From Streptomyces tailanensis (lineage in GTDB: Bacteria > Actinomycetota > Actinomycetes > Streptomycetales > Streptomycetaceae): DNA of 64,000 nucleotides. Positions 33,448-41,891 of the stretch are shown one piece after another. The notes below the pieces were generated by a model. The model searched no databases. It saw nothing but the letters and a program-made list of their open reading frames with translations, and was not told where the DNA came from. Location of the stretch: contig NZ_VTHJ01000004.1 in the NCBI RefSeq assembly GCF_008386495.1, positions 159,450 through 223,449 on the forward strand, written 5' to 3'. Positions within the stretch are counted from its first letter, which is position 1. Each line of letters opens with the position of its first letter. The position numbers were made by a program, and so were the translations under genes.

Positions 33448-34210
33448 AGCCGCAGTTCAGGATGTTGGCCTTGTGGCCGGGGCTGTTCATCCAGCCGTCC
33501 ATGACGCTCTCGGCGGTGCCGTACCCGGCGGCGACGTTCTCGCCCGCGGAGCTGTACTGGTATCCGACACGGGCGAGCCGGTCGGTCATGGACGAGCCGT
33601 CGGAACCGGTGTGGGACATGTTCTGGTGGTCGGCCATGTCCTGGCTGTGGTTCTGCGCGGCCTTGGTGAGCTTGGCGTCCACGGTGACCGGCGCGCAACC
33701 CGCCTTCGCGCGTTCGGAGTTGACCAACTCCAGCACCCGGGCCGTGGGGCCGGAGGCCGCGGTGTTCGCGGAGTCGCGAGGAGTGCTGGCGGCGCGCGTG
33801 GGCTTGGGCGTGCTCGGCGGCGGCGTGGTCTTGGCGGGTTTGTCGGCGGTGCGCTTGGGGGTCGGGCTCGGGGACTTCGAGGGTGACCCGCTCGGGGTGC
33901 TGCGGGAGCGAGAGGGGCTCGGCTTGCCGGTGGGTTCGGCGGAGGTGGCCGGGGCGGAGGGTGTCGCGGACGCGGAAGGTGTGCGCGACGGCCGCGCGGG
34001 AGCCGCCGTGTTCGACTCGTCCCCTCCCCACCAGGAGGACGCCACGCTGCGCCAGTCGCCGAAGCCGAAGCCGAAGCCGAAGCCGAGTCCGACGCCGCTC
34101 GCCTGCGCGGCTACGGGTATGCCGATGGCGCCCACCGCCACTACGACAGCCGACGCGATGGCTATCTTGCTGCGTTTGGAGCGTTTCTTTCTCTGGCGGT
34201 GCTTGCTCAT
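33377..34210 (-). CDS. Secreted CAP-domain protein, copy 2, with Pro/Ser-rich linker
   Basis: A 277-residue exported protein. A basic N-terminus (SKHRQRKKRSKRSK) and hydrophobic core form a signal or anchor, followed by an unusual alternating Gly-Phe stretch (GLGFGFGFGFG) and a Pro/Ser/Thr linker of about 80 residues. The CAP domain covers residues 155-277, with VLELVNSERAKAGCAPVTVD, the ligand His residues in NHSQDMADHQNMSHTG and AGENVAAGYGTAESVMDGWM, and it ends NYWTQNFGSPA. This is the usual bacterial SCP/YkwD pattern. Its gene end abuts the truncated DUF397 frame. Confidence 0.9.
   Translation of the reverse strand: MSKHRQRKKRSKRSKIAIASAVVVAVGAIGIPVAAQASGVGLGFGFGFGFGDWRSVASSWWGGDESNTAAPARPSRTPSASATPSAPATSAEPTGKPSPSRSRSTPSGSPSKSPSPTPKRTADKPAKTTPPPSTPKPTRAASTPRDSANTAASGPTARVLELVNSERAKAGCAPVTVDAKLTKAAQNHSQDMADHQNMSHTGSDGSSMTDRLARVGYQYSSAGENVAAGYGTAESVMDGWMNSPGHKANILNCGFKEIGIGLASPGNYWTQNFGSPA
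34058..34086. repeat. 6-bp microsatellite inside the CAP-protein gene
   Basis: GCCGAA is repeated more than four times in a row. It encodes the alternating Gly-Phe stretch on the minus strand, so slippage changes the length of that stretch in frame. Confidence 0.8.
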
Positions 34211-34673
34211 ACGTGGCCTCACTCACAAGCGACGTCGGCCGGCCTTGGCCCTGGCGAGCCGTCATTATGGGGACCCTCGCGCGCAGGGGGCAACGAACAC
34301 CCGTCCGACCGTCGAGCGGTGCCGACGGCGTCTCGCCGGGGTGTGCGGGACCGTGGCTCCGGCCGCCCGGAATCCGCGAACAGGCCCCTGGGAACAGGTG
34401 GAATGAGCTCTCCAGAAGCCGCGCGCGCCGAGGTCATCGAGCCTGGACGACCGGTTGAATTAGCAATAATGATGTCTGATGACCGATTGGTGTTCGAAAG
34501 GAGGGAGTTGTCGATGATTGGAAATCGGGCAGTCGGCGATATTCATGAACAACTCCGGCGTGATGCATGTCACTGTTGAATCGGTGCAGACTGGAAGGGC
34601 GGGGTTTCCCGAGAGAGCGGACCCCCGTACGGAGATTCCCGAGGCCCCGCGGTGATTCGGTCATGGAGGAAAC
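34211..34673. other. Intergenic region with AT-rich core
   Basis: A 463-bp gap. The left part is GC-rich and shows nothing clear. The part from 34460 to 34580 is AT-rich for this genome and holds one very short reading frame with a strong ribosome site (34514-34579). The rest probably carries the cupin promoter. No RNA gene was recognised. Confidence 0.5.
34514..34579 (+). CDS. Possible 21-residue peptide gene
   Basis: ATG at 34514 is preceded by AAAGGAGGGAG at a good distance, one of the strongest ribosome sites in the window. The frame encodes 21 residues ending in DACHC and stops at TGA 34577. It could be a real small peptide or a regulatory leader. Codon use is less GC-biased than in the neighbours. 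Low confidence because of its length. Confidence 0.3.
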   Translation: MIGNRAVGDIHEQLRRDACHC

Positions 34674-35039
34674 ATGACGGCAGTCGCGCGGACGGATGTA
34701 CCCGTCGAGATCGAGGGTGGCGGCGTCGAACTGCGGATGCAGGACATCGGCGGCGACACGGACGTCGCCTTCGTCCGCCTCCCCAAGGGCACGGACATGC
34801 GGCCCGCCCTCAAGGACGAGCCCGAGGGTCTGTGCCAGGTCCCCCACTGGGGCTACATGTTCAAGGGCCGACTGGTGATGCACACCAAGGAGGGCGACAA
34901 GACCTACCAGGAGGGCGAGGCCTTCTACTGGCCGCCCGGTCACGCACCGGAAGCGCTGGAGGACTGCGAGTACGTGGACTTCTCGCCCCGCAAGGAATTC
35001 GAGCAGGTCATCAGCCACGTCAAGTCGAACCTCGGCTGA
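34674..35039 (+). CDS. Cupin-domain protein
   Basis: A 121-residue single cupin. The core reads LCQVPHWGYMFKGRLVMHTK, then YQEGEAFYWPPGHAPEAL, the two conserved cupin motifs with potential metal-binding His and Glu residues. GGAGGA precedes the ATG. Family members include enzymes and sensors, and nothing here fixes the substrate. Monocistronic. Confidence 0.82.
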   Translation: MTAVARTDVPVEIEGGGVELRMQDIGGDTDVAFVRLPKGTDMRPALKDEPEGLCQVPHWGYMFKGRLVMHTKEGDKTYQEGEAFYWPPGHAPEALEDCEYVDFSPRKEFEQVISHVKSNLG

Positions 35040-35224
35040 CCCAGGAGACCAGCCGTAGCTGACCCCGGCTCAGAAGCCCTGACAGAGAAGGAAGTTGGCG
35101 GCAACCTTTCCCGAACCCGCGACCACAGATGAGTCGGAACCCCCTTCACGAGGGCTCCACAAGAACCACGTGCACCCCAAATCACGTGCTCTCCGAACGA
35201 CGTACGTTACGTAAGGACTCATCC

Positions 35225-36595
35225 GTGGCATCTGCCTCTCCGCGCCCGTCCCACCGCCGGTCCCTCCGCACGCGCCGCACCCTCGTGGTCACCGCCGCCG
35301 CCGTGGCCGCCGGTGTGGGCGCCGGCGTCCTCGTGATGAACGCCAACGCCGACCCCGCCGCCGTGGACCTGTACCACCAGGTGCTGCCCGCCAAGGACGG
35401 CTGGGCGGCCTCCGGCTCCGGCACGACCGGCGGTGCGAAGGCCGAGGCGGCGCACACCTTCACGGTCTCCACCCGCGCGCAGCTGGTGAAGGCGCTGGGC
35501 TCCCAGACCGACACCACCCCGCGGATCATCAAGATCAAGGGCACGATCGACGCCAACACGAGCGACGCGGGCAAGAAGCTGACCTGCGCCGACTACGCCT
35601 CCGGCACCGGCTACTCGCTCTCCGCGTACCTCAAGGCGTACGACCCCGCGACGTACGGCAAGAAGGCCCCGTCGGGCACGCAGGAGACCGCGCGCAAGGC
35701 CGCCGCCGACAAGCAGAAGAAGAACATCGTCTTCCGCGTGCCGTCCAACACCACCATCGTGGGCGTCCCCGGCACCAACGCAGGCATCAAGGGCGGCAGC
35801 GTCCTGGTCCAGAACGTCAAGAACGTCATCGTCCGCAACCTGACGTTCGCCGCCACCGAGGACTGCTTCCCCCAGTGGGACCCGACCGACGGCTCGTCCG
35901 GCGAGTGGAACTCCAACTACGACTCGGTGAGCCTGCGCGGCGCGACCAACGTGTGGGCCGACCACAACACGTTCACCGACGCGCCCACCTTCGACAAGTC
36001 GCTGAAGACGTACTTCGGCCGCAAATACCAGATCCACGACGGCGCCCTCGACATCACGAACGGCTCCGACCTGGTGACCGTCGAGCGCAACACCTTCGAC
36101 TGCCACGACAAGACGATGCTGATCGGCAGCAGCGACTCCGACAGCACGGGCAAGCTGCGCGTCACCATCCACCACAACCTCTGGAAGGGCATCGTCCAGC
36201 GCGCCCCGCTGGCCCGCATCGGCCAGATCCACCTCTACAACAACGTCTACGACACCACCACGGTCAACGGCTACGCCCCCAAGTACAGCCTCGACTCCCG
36301 CGCCAAGGCCCAGGTCGTCGCCGAGCGCAACGTCTGGAAGATCCCGGCCGGCGCCAAGGTCGCCAAGCTGCTCAGCGGCGACGGCACGGGCTCGGTCGCC
36401 GGCGGCGGCAACCTCGTCAACGGCACCGAGACCGACCTCGTCGCCGCGTACAACGCCGCCGGCTCCAAGAAGCTCAAGACCACGGTCAACTGGAAGCCGG
36501 CCCTGACGGCGGGCCTCCAGACCTCCGTCAAGAACCTGCTGACGGAGCTGACGGGCACCGGCACGACGGGCGCCGGCGCCGGCCTGCTGAAGTAA
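35225..36595 (+). CDS. Secreted pectate lyase (polysaccharide lyase family 1 type)
   Basis: A 456-residue exported enzyme that should cleave pectate by beta-elimination. The signal region (residues 1-40) has a basic start and hydrophobic TLVVTAAAVAAGVGAGVLVM. The PL1 beta-helix follows, with NVIVRNLTFAATEDCFPQWD, NYDSVSLRGATNVWADHNTF and the conserved VTIHHNLWKGIVQRAPLARI, where the Arg residues are expected at the active site. GTG 35225 has AAGGA eight bases upstream. Two CACGTG hexamers lie in the 60 bp before it (near 35168 and 35184). Confidence 0.92.
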   Translation: MASASPRPSHRRSLRTRRTLVVTAAAVAAGVGAGVLVMNANADPAAVDLYHQVLPAKDGWAASGSGTTGGAKAEAAHTFTVSTRAQLVKALGSQTDTTPRIIKIKGTIDANTSDAGKKLTCADYASGTGYSLSAYLKAYDPATYGKKAPSGTQETARKAAADKQKKNIVFRVPSNTTIVGVPGTNAGIKGGSVLVQNVKNVIVRNLTFAATEDCFPQWDPTDGSSGEWNSNYDSVSLRGATNVWADHNTFTDAPTFDKSLKTYFGRKYQIHDGALDITNGSDLVTVERNTFDCHDKTMLIGSSDSDSTGKLRVTIHHNLWKGIVQRAPLARIGQIHLYNNVYDTTTVNGYAPKYSLDSRAKAQVVAERNVWKIPAGAKVAKLLSGDGTGSVAGGGNLVNGTETDLVAAYNAAGSKKLKTTVNWKPALTAGLQTSVKNLLTELTGTGTTGAGAGLLK

Positions 36596-36734
36596 CCGGC
36601 GCAACAGACTCCTGGTCCGGGTCCTTGGAGGGAGCCGGGACCGGGAAACGTCCTGGACAGGAAGGGTCCGGGGCAGTGCAGAGGGGCCCGGGGAGCGGAC
36701 GGCTTCCCGGGCTCCGGGCAGCTCATCGGGTGGT

Positions 36735-37100
36735 TTACCGGGCCACGAACTGCGTGAGAATCGCCTGGACCTCGTAGATGTCCACGCCCTTGGTGAAGGT
36801 CTTCTCGATCGGTTCATGAGTCCCGGAGAGCCAGATCTTGAGCTCGGCGTCGAGGTCGAAGTGACCGGCCGTCTCGACCGAGAAGTGCGTGATGCTGCGG
36901 TACGGGACGGAGTGGTACTCCACCTTCTTGCCGGTCAGCCCCTGCTTGTCGATCAGGATCAGCCGGCGGTCGGTGAACAGGATGGTGTCGCGGATCAGCA
37001 GGAACGCGGCGTGAACCTGCTCCCCGTGCCCCAGCAGCCGCGCGTAGTCCTGCTGGGCCTTGCCGGGATTGACGGTGTGCGCGTTTCCGAACAGTGCCAT
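36735..37100 (-). CDS. PH-domain (bPH) protein
   Basis: A 121-residue protein resembling bacterial pleckstrin-homology domains: FLLIRDTILFTDRRLILIDK, then VEYHSVPYRSITHFSVETAG and a C-terminal helix. Such proteins are common in Gram-positive bacteria and have no known enzyme role. The ATG at 37100 was taken as start; one at 37118 is also possible. Confidence 0.82.
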   Translation of the reverse strand: MALFGNAHTVNPGKAQQDYARLLGHGEQVHAAFLLIRDTILFTDRRLILIDKQGLTGKKVEYHSVPYRSITHFSVETAGHFDLDAELKIWLSGTHEPIEKTFTKGVDIYEVQAILTQFVAR

Positions 37101-37298
37101 GCCCCGGGAGACGCACACCCGGGTGCACGGGGTTGCCTCCCCACTACGGCGCGCTACTCCCCAGTCGGAAATACATCTGGGACTTCAGCGGCAGAGTTGT
37201 CTGTTCGGCGGCCTGACCAGCACACTCACTCAACTTTTCGTGTCAGCGTCGGTTGTTCACCGAGCGCGGGGCTCGTGGTCATCCGGCAGACAACCGGG

Positions 37299-37709
37299 TC
37301 AGCCGGTATCCGGCTGTGCTCGGACCATCGACAGGTCGGGGCGGACTTTCGCGATGGCGGTGAAGTCGTCGTCCATGTGGAGCACGGTCAGGCGGTGGTG
37401 TTCGGCGGTGAGCGCGATCAGGATGTCGATGGGTGAAGGTCCGCGATGGTGTCCGATGCTCACCAGGTCCCTCTGCACGGCGATGATCTTCGGCCATGGG
37501 TCGTCGAGCGCGGGCACCGAGCCGAAGGTCTGGCCGAGCATGGTGAAGAACGGCTCGTAGTCGCGGTCGGCCCGAAGACCCGGCATCAGCTCGGCTTCGA
37601 CCGGCGGGCAGACGGCGACGAGGCCGCGCGCCACGCGGTCGGGCCAAGGGGCGCCGATCTGGCGGCGTAGCAGCCGCCAGACGGCGGAGGTGTCGGCGAG
37701 GTAGGTCAC
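37299..37709 (-). CDS. VapC-type PIN-domain toxin
   Basis: A 136-residue PIN ribonuclease. The acidic residues expected at the active site are in YLADTSAVWRLL, CPPVEAELMPGL and GPSPIDILIALTAEHH. Such toxins cut specific RNAs when not bound by their antitoxin. Its GTG overlaps the antitoxin stop by four bases (GTGA), as is normal for vapBC operons. Confidence 0.92.
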   Translation of the reverse strand: MTYLADTSAVWRLLRRQIGAPWPDRVARGLVAVCPPVEAELMPGLRADRDYEPFFTMLGQTFGSVPALDDPWPKIIAVQRDLVSIGHHRGPSPIDILIALTAEHHRLTVLHMDDDFTAIAKVRPDLSMVRAQPDTG

Positions 37710-37924
37710 AGTCCGGAACGCTCCCGCTCTTCGAGGACGTCGAAGTCGAGGAACGCGTCGGCGTTCTCCTGGAGCCAGCGCAACGCTCGGGCCCGGTCAT
37801 CCGCGCTGATCGCTGCCGCTATCGTCAATGCGCGGTTGATGGTGTCCCGCTTGGTCTTGGTTCCGAGCTGCTGCTGGGCGAAGGCCAGCATGTCGTCGTC
37901 GATGTCGACCAGAGTCCTGGACAT
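37706..37924 (-). CDS. VapB-type antitoxin
   Basis: A 72-residue protein with a ribbon-helix-helix-like start (SRTLVDIDDDMLAFAQQQLG, then KTKRDTINRALT) and an acidic C-terminal tail that should block the toxin. GGGAGG precedes the ATG. It is the first gene of the pair and is preceded by a 13-bp inverted repeat likely used for autoregulation. Confidence 0.9.
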   Translation of the reverse strand: MSRTLVDIDDDMLAFAQQQLGTKTKRDTINRALTIAAAISADDRARALRWLQENADAFLDFDVLEERERSGL

Positions 37925-37940
37925 GTGGCCTCCCGCGAGA

Positions 37941-37979
37941 CCCGCTTGATATACGCCTGAAGTAGATATATCAAGCGGG
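37941..37979. promoter_or_regulatory. vapBC operator/promoter inverted repeat
   Basis: CCCGCTTGATATA (37941-37953) faces its exact complement at 37967-37979 across 13 bp. On the minus strand the arms supply TTGATA and TATATC at near-promoter spacing. This AT-rich element lies 17 bp upstream of the vapB start and should bind the VapBC complex. Confidence 0.75.
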
Positions 37980-38018
37980 GTCCGGCGTCCCGGTCTTCTT
38001 TTCGAAGCCTGAGAGTTA

Positions 38019-39734
38019 CTACGCCGGCTCGCCGCCGAAGCGCTCCTTGTACGCCTCCAGGTCGTCCTCCGTCAGCTTGGCGAAGAGGACCGGCGGGACG
38101 GTGAACGGGGTACCGGCCGGGACGAAGGCCAAGGCCTTGGCCTCGTCCGCCGTGACCCAGGTGGCGGTGTCGTCCGGGAGGGCGAAGGCGGTGCGCATGG
38201 CGGCCGAGGAGGCCGGGATGAACGGCTCGGAGACCACCGAGTAGAGGTGGATGAGGTTCATGGCGGTGCGGAGGGTGAGGGCGGCGCCGTCCTGGTCGGT
38301 CTTGATCTCCAGCCAGGGGGCCTTCTCCTCCAGGTAGGAGTTGCCCGCCGACCACAGGGCGCGCAGCGCGGCCGCCGCCTTGCGGAACTGGAGGGACTCC
38401 ATCTGTGACTCGTACTCGGCGAGGAGGCGGGCGATCTCCTCGCCCAGCTTCGCCTCCGCCTCGCCGGCCGCCGAACCCGCCGGGACCTCGTCGCCGAAGC
38501 GCTTGCGGGAGAAGGACAGGACACGGTTGACGAAGTTGCCGAGGGTGTCGGCGAGGTCCTTGTTGACCGTGGCGGTGAAGTGCTCCCAGGTGAAGGACGA
38601 GTCGTCCGACTCGGGGGCGTTGGCGATGAGGAAGTACCGCCAGTAGTCGGCGGGCAGGATGTCGAGGGCCTGGTCGGTGAAGACGCCCCGCTTCTGCGAC
38701 GTGGAGAACTTCCCGCCGTAGTACGTCAGCCAGTTGAAGGACTTGACGTAGTCGACCTTCTTCCACGGCTCCCGGATGCCCAGCTCGGTGGCCGGGAACA
38801 TCACCGTGTGGAACGGGACGTTGTCCTTGGCCATGAACTGCGTGTACCGGACGTCGGTGTCGACGTCGTACCACCACGACTTCCAGTCGCGGTTCTCCGG
38901 GTCCTGGTCCGACCACTCCTTCGTCGAGCCGATGTACTCGATCGGCGCGTCGAACCACACGTAGAAGACCTTGCCCTCGGCCGCCAGCTCCGGCCAGGTG
39001 TCGGCCGGCACCGGCACGCCCCAGTCCAGGTCACGGGTGATGGCGCGGTCGTGCAGTCCCTCGTTCAGCCACTTGCGGGCGATCGAGGACGACAGATGCG
39101 GCCACTCCTCCTCGTGCGCCGCGACCCAGGCCTCGACCTCGTGCTGGAGCTTGGACTGGAGGAGGAAGAGGTGCTTGGTCTCGCGGACCTCAAGGTCGGT
39201 CGAACCGGAGATCGCCGAGCGCGGGTCGATCAGGTCCGTCGGGTCGAGGACACGGGTGCAGTTCTCGCACTGGTCGCCGCGGGCCTTGTCGTAGCCGCAG
39301 TGCGGACAGGTGCCCTCGACATACCGGTCCGGAAGGAACCGGCCGTCGGCGGGCGAGTACACCTGCCGGATCGCCCGCTCCTCGATGAACCCGTTCTCCT
39401 TGAGCTTCCGCGCGAAGTGCTGGGTGATCTCCACGTTCTGCGGGCTGGAACTCCGCCCGAAGTAGTCGAAGGCCAGCGCGAACCCGTCGTACACCGCCTT
39501 CTGCGCGTCATGCGCCTGCGCGCAGAACTCGTCGACCGGGAGCCCCTGCTCCTTCGCCGCCAGCTCGGCCGGGGTCCCGTGCTCGTCGGTCGCGCAGATG
39601 TAGAGGACATCGTGGCCGCGCTGCCGCAGGTACCGCGAGTACACATCCGCCGGGAGCATGGACCCCACCATGTTGCCCAGGTGCTTGATCCCGTTGATGT
39701 ACGGAAGGGCGCTGGTGATGAGGTGTCGAGCCAT
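38019..39734 (-). CDS. metG: Methionyl-tRNA synthetase
   Basis: A 571-residue class I synthetase. The HIGH-type signature is in [14 protein letters not shown] (residues 10-23), the KMSKS-type loop is [11 protein letters not shown] with Lys342, and a zinc knuckle with paired cysteines ([17 protein letters not shown]) lies at about 144-160. The anticodon-binding helical domain occupies the last 200 residues. No C-terminal tRNA-binding OB domain is present. Transcribed singly; the vapBC pair lies downstream with its own promoter. Confidence 0.98.
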   Translation of the reverse strand: MARHLITSALPYINGIKHLGNMVGSMLPADVYSRYLRQRGHDVLYICATDEHGTPAELAAKEQGLPVDEFCAQAHDAQKAVYDGFALAFDYFGRSSSPQNVEITQHFARKLKENGFIEERAIRQVYSPADGRFLPDRYVEGTCPHCGYDKARGDQCENCTRVLDPTDLIDPRSAISGSTDLEVRETKHLFLLQSKLQHEVEAWVAAHEEEWPHLSSSIARKWLNEGLHDRAITRDLDWGVPVPADTWPELAAEGKVFYVWFDAPIEYIGSTKEWSDQDPENRDWKSWWYDVDTDVRYTQFMAKDNVPFHTVMFPATELGIREPWKKVDYVKSFNWLTYYGGKFSTSQKRGVFTDQALDILPADYWRYFLIANAPESDDSSFTWEHFTATVNKDLADTLGNFVNRVLSFSRKRFGDEVPAGSAAGEAEAKLGEEIARLLAEYESQMESLQFRKAAAALRALWSAGNSYLEEKAPWLEIKTDQDGAALTLRTAMNLIHLYSVVSEPFIPASSAAMRTAFALPDDTATWVTADEAKALAFVPAGTPFTVPPVLFAKLTEDDLEAYKERFGGEPA

Positions 39735-39851
39735 CGGGGGATGCTCCCAGGTCGGTCGTTTTCGTGAGTCTTGAAATCCTAGCCGACATGGGTGTGCCGC
39801 CCGCCTCCCCTTTTGCGGGGTGGGAAGCGGGCGGCACGGGGCGCGAGGGCC

Positions 39852-39890
39852 GGGTACGGGCTCCGGGTACGGGCTCCGGGTACGGGCTCC
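39852..39890. repeat. Three tandem copies of a 13-bp unit downstream of the VWA gene
   Basis: GGGTACGGGCTCC is repeated three times exactly, then a fourth partial copy runs into the VWA-gene stop codon at 39894. It lies in the short space between that gene and metG. Confidence 0.85.
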
Positions 39891-39893
39891 GGG

Positions 39894-41633
39894 TTACGGG
39901 CGCCAGGTGGCCAGGATGCCCTCGTAGACCTCGGCGTCCGTGAGCTCGCGGGGGGTTTCGCCGGCGAGGAAGTGGGAGGTGTTGTCCGACTTCAGCTTGC
40001 GGAGGTAGTCGAAGGCCTTGTTCTCCGGGGCGCCGAAGGCGATGAAGGCGAAGTGGACGGAGGGGTGGTTCTTCGCGGCGTCCGTGAGGGCCTGGGTGGC
40101 GGGGGTCTTCGCGTCCGGGGCGCCGTCCGTCTGGAAGACGACCAGGGCGGGGGACGTGGGGTCGGCCGACTTCTGGTGCTGGGCGAGGACCTCTTCTACG
40201 GCCACGTGGTAGCTGGTACGGCCCATGCGGCCGAGGCCGTTGTGCAGGTCGTCGACCTTGTTCTCGTGCTCGGTGAGGGTGAGCTCGCCGGTGCCGTCCA
40301 GTTCGGTCGAGAAGAACACGACGGGAACCGTGGCCTCCGGGTCCAGGTGGGCGGCGAGGGCGAGGGTCTGCTCGCCGAGGGCCTGGGCGGAGCCGTCCTT
40401 GTAGTACGGGCGCATCGACGCGGAGCGGTCGAGGACGAGGTACACCTTCGCCCGGGCGCCGGTCAGGTCCCGCTTCTTGAGTACGGCACCGGCGGCCTTG
40501 TACGCGGCGGAGAGGCCGGGGGCGCGGGTGCGGAGGCGTGCGGTGGGGGTGGCCGTGGCCGCGGGGGTGGCCGTGGCCGCCTTATCGGCCTCGGCTCCGC
40601 CTTCGGCCTTTTCCGTTGTCCCACCCGCACCACCCGTACCGCTTTCGTCGTCGGCTACGGGTGCCTCCTGCGGGGGCTGACCACCGTCGGCGACTGCGGG
40701 TTCGGGGGCCTCTTCGGTCACGGAGGATTCCACGGTGGCAGCCACGGGCTCCGGCTCCGGCTTCGGCTCTGATTCCGCTTCCGCTTCCGCTTCCGGTTCC
40801 GGTTCCGGTTCCGGTTCCGGTTCCGGTTCCGGCGTAACCTCCGGCTCCGGTGCCTTCACGGCTTCGGGCTCCGGCTGGACCTGCGGCTCGGGCTCGACGG
40901 CGACCACAGCCTCCGGCTCGGCGACGGTCTCGGGCTCGGGCTCGGGCTCGACAGCGGGTTCCGGCGCCTCCGCGACAGCGCTCTCGACGACCGGCTCGGC
41001 CTCGGCCTCGGGAACGACCTCGGCGACCGGCTCGGCCTCCTTCGCCGCGACCGTGGCGGTCTCGGCCTCGGAAACGACCTCAGGCTCCGCCTCGACCACC
41101 GGCGCCACAACCGCCGCCTCGGCCTCCGCCTTCTCCTCCGCTACCTCGGTCGTCGACGCCGCAGCCTCGGCCTCCGCGACCACCTCGGCCTCCGCCTTCA
41201 CAGGCTCGGGCTCGGCGGACACCACCGGTTCCGGCGTCGGCTCAGGCTCGACCACCGGGTCGGGCTCGGCCACCGGCGCGGCAGCCGCCGCCTCGGGCTC
41301 GGCGACCGGCTCCGCCTCGGCCACCGGCGCCACAACCGCCGGCTCGGCCTCGGCCTCGGACTCCGCCCCCTCCTCACCCCGCGCCTTGGGCACCGACACG
41401 TTGTCGAAGGCCGCGGAGACGAGCTCGTCGGCGACGGACGAAGCCGGCTTGGGCTCGGCGGACGGTGAGGCGGCCGTCTCCGCAGTCGTCGGCTCGGGCT
41501 CGGCCGCCGGGGCCGGAACCCTCGGCTCGGCCTCCGGCAGGGAACCCCGCAGGGAAGCCTCCTGCGAAGGAACCGAGTCCCGCCCCTTGCGTGAGCGGCT
41601 GAACGCGTTCCGCAGGAGAGAGAGAATGCCCAT
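39894..41633 (-). CDS. VWA-domain protein with long acidic repeat region
   Basis: A 579-residue protein. The first 20 residues ([19 protein letters not shown]) are typical of Streptomyces tellurite-resistance-type VWA proteins. Residues about 45-370 form a low-complexity Ala/Glu/Pro/Val tract with runs of Glu-Pro pairs. The C-terminal von Willebrand A domain (about 395-575) has the metal-binding motif [11 protein letters not shown] with Asp402, and later [10 protein letters not shown]. It probably binds partners through a divalent metal. The long tract is much longer than in usual family members and may act as a flexible spacer. Confidence 0.85.
   Translation of the reverse strand: MGILSLLRNAFSRSRKGRDSVPSQEASLRGSLPEAEPRVPAPAAEPEPTTAETAASPSAEPKPASSVADELVSAAFDNVSVPKARGEEGAESEAEAEPAVVAPVAEAEPVAEPEAAAAAPVAEPDPVVEPEPTPEPVVSAEPEPVKAEAEVVAEAEAAASTTEVAEEKAEAEAAVVAPVVEAEPEVVSEAETATVAAKEAEPVAEVVPEAEAEPVVESAVAEAPEPAVEPEPEPETVAEPEAVVAVEPEPQVQPEPEAVKAPEPEVTPEPEPEPEPEPEPEAEAEAESEPKPEPEPVAATVESSVTEEAPEPAVADGGQPPQEAPVADDESGTGGAGGTTEKAEGGAEADKAATATPAATATPTARLRTRAPGLSAAYKAAGAVLKKRDLTGARAKVYLVLDRSASMRPYYKDGSAQALGEQTLALAAHLDPEATVPVVFFSTELDGTGELTLTEHENKVDDLHNGLGRMGRTSYHVAVEEVLAQHQKSADPTSPALVVFQTDGAPDAKTPATQALTDAAKNHPSVHFAFIAFGAPENKAFDYLRKLKSDNTSHFLAGETPRELTDAEVYEGILATWRP
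40795..40830. repeat. 6-bp microsatellite inside the VWA gene
   Basis: GGTTCC is repeated six times in a row. It encodes Glu-Pro repeats on the minus strand, so changes in copy number keep the frame. Confidence 0.85.
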
Positions 41634-41785
41634 GTGCGCAACCCTTCGCGTGAGTTGAAGCCCGTCAATCCCTGGCCAGGACGGACACGTAAGGTTAGCG
41701 GCCGACTGTGGCGATCTTGGGGTGGGGCAGGGGGTTTCACTATCTCTGCCACACCGCGCTGTCAACACCGCCTCAACAGCCGCAG

Positions 41786-41807
41786 GTTCACCCCGTATTC
41801 ACCTTCC
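41786..41807 (+). promoter_or_regulatory. PHO-box-like direct repeat upstream of phoX
   Basis: GTTCACCCCGT and ATTCACCTTCC are adjacent 11-bp units matching the Streptomyces PhoP-binding pattern (GTTCACC-type direct repeats). Weaker units, GTCAACACCGC and CTCAACAGCCG, lie directly upstream at 41761-41782. The site is 85 bp before the phosphatase start. Confidence 0.65.
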
Positions 41808-41891
41808 AGCCTTGCCCTCGAACACACGCGCCCCTAACGTCGCGCTCACACCAAAAAGGCACATAAACATAAGACGAGCAAGGAGCGCGCT

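Noticed and set aside
34434..35018. Minus-strand frame opposite the cupin gene
   Set aside because: Antisense of a recognised cupin, with no start signals or domain.
41689..41703. GTAAGGTTAGC resembling half an iron box
   Set aside because: Only one half site matches and the other half is absent, unlike the two sites near the dioxygenase genes.
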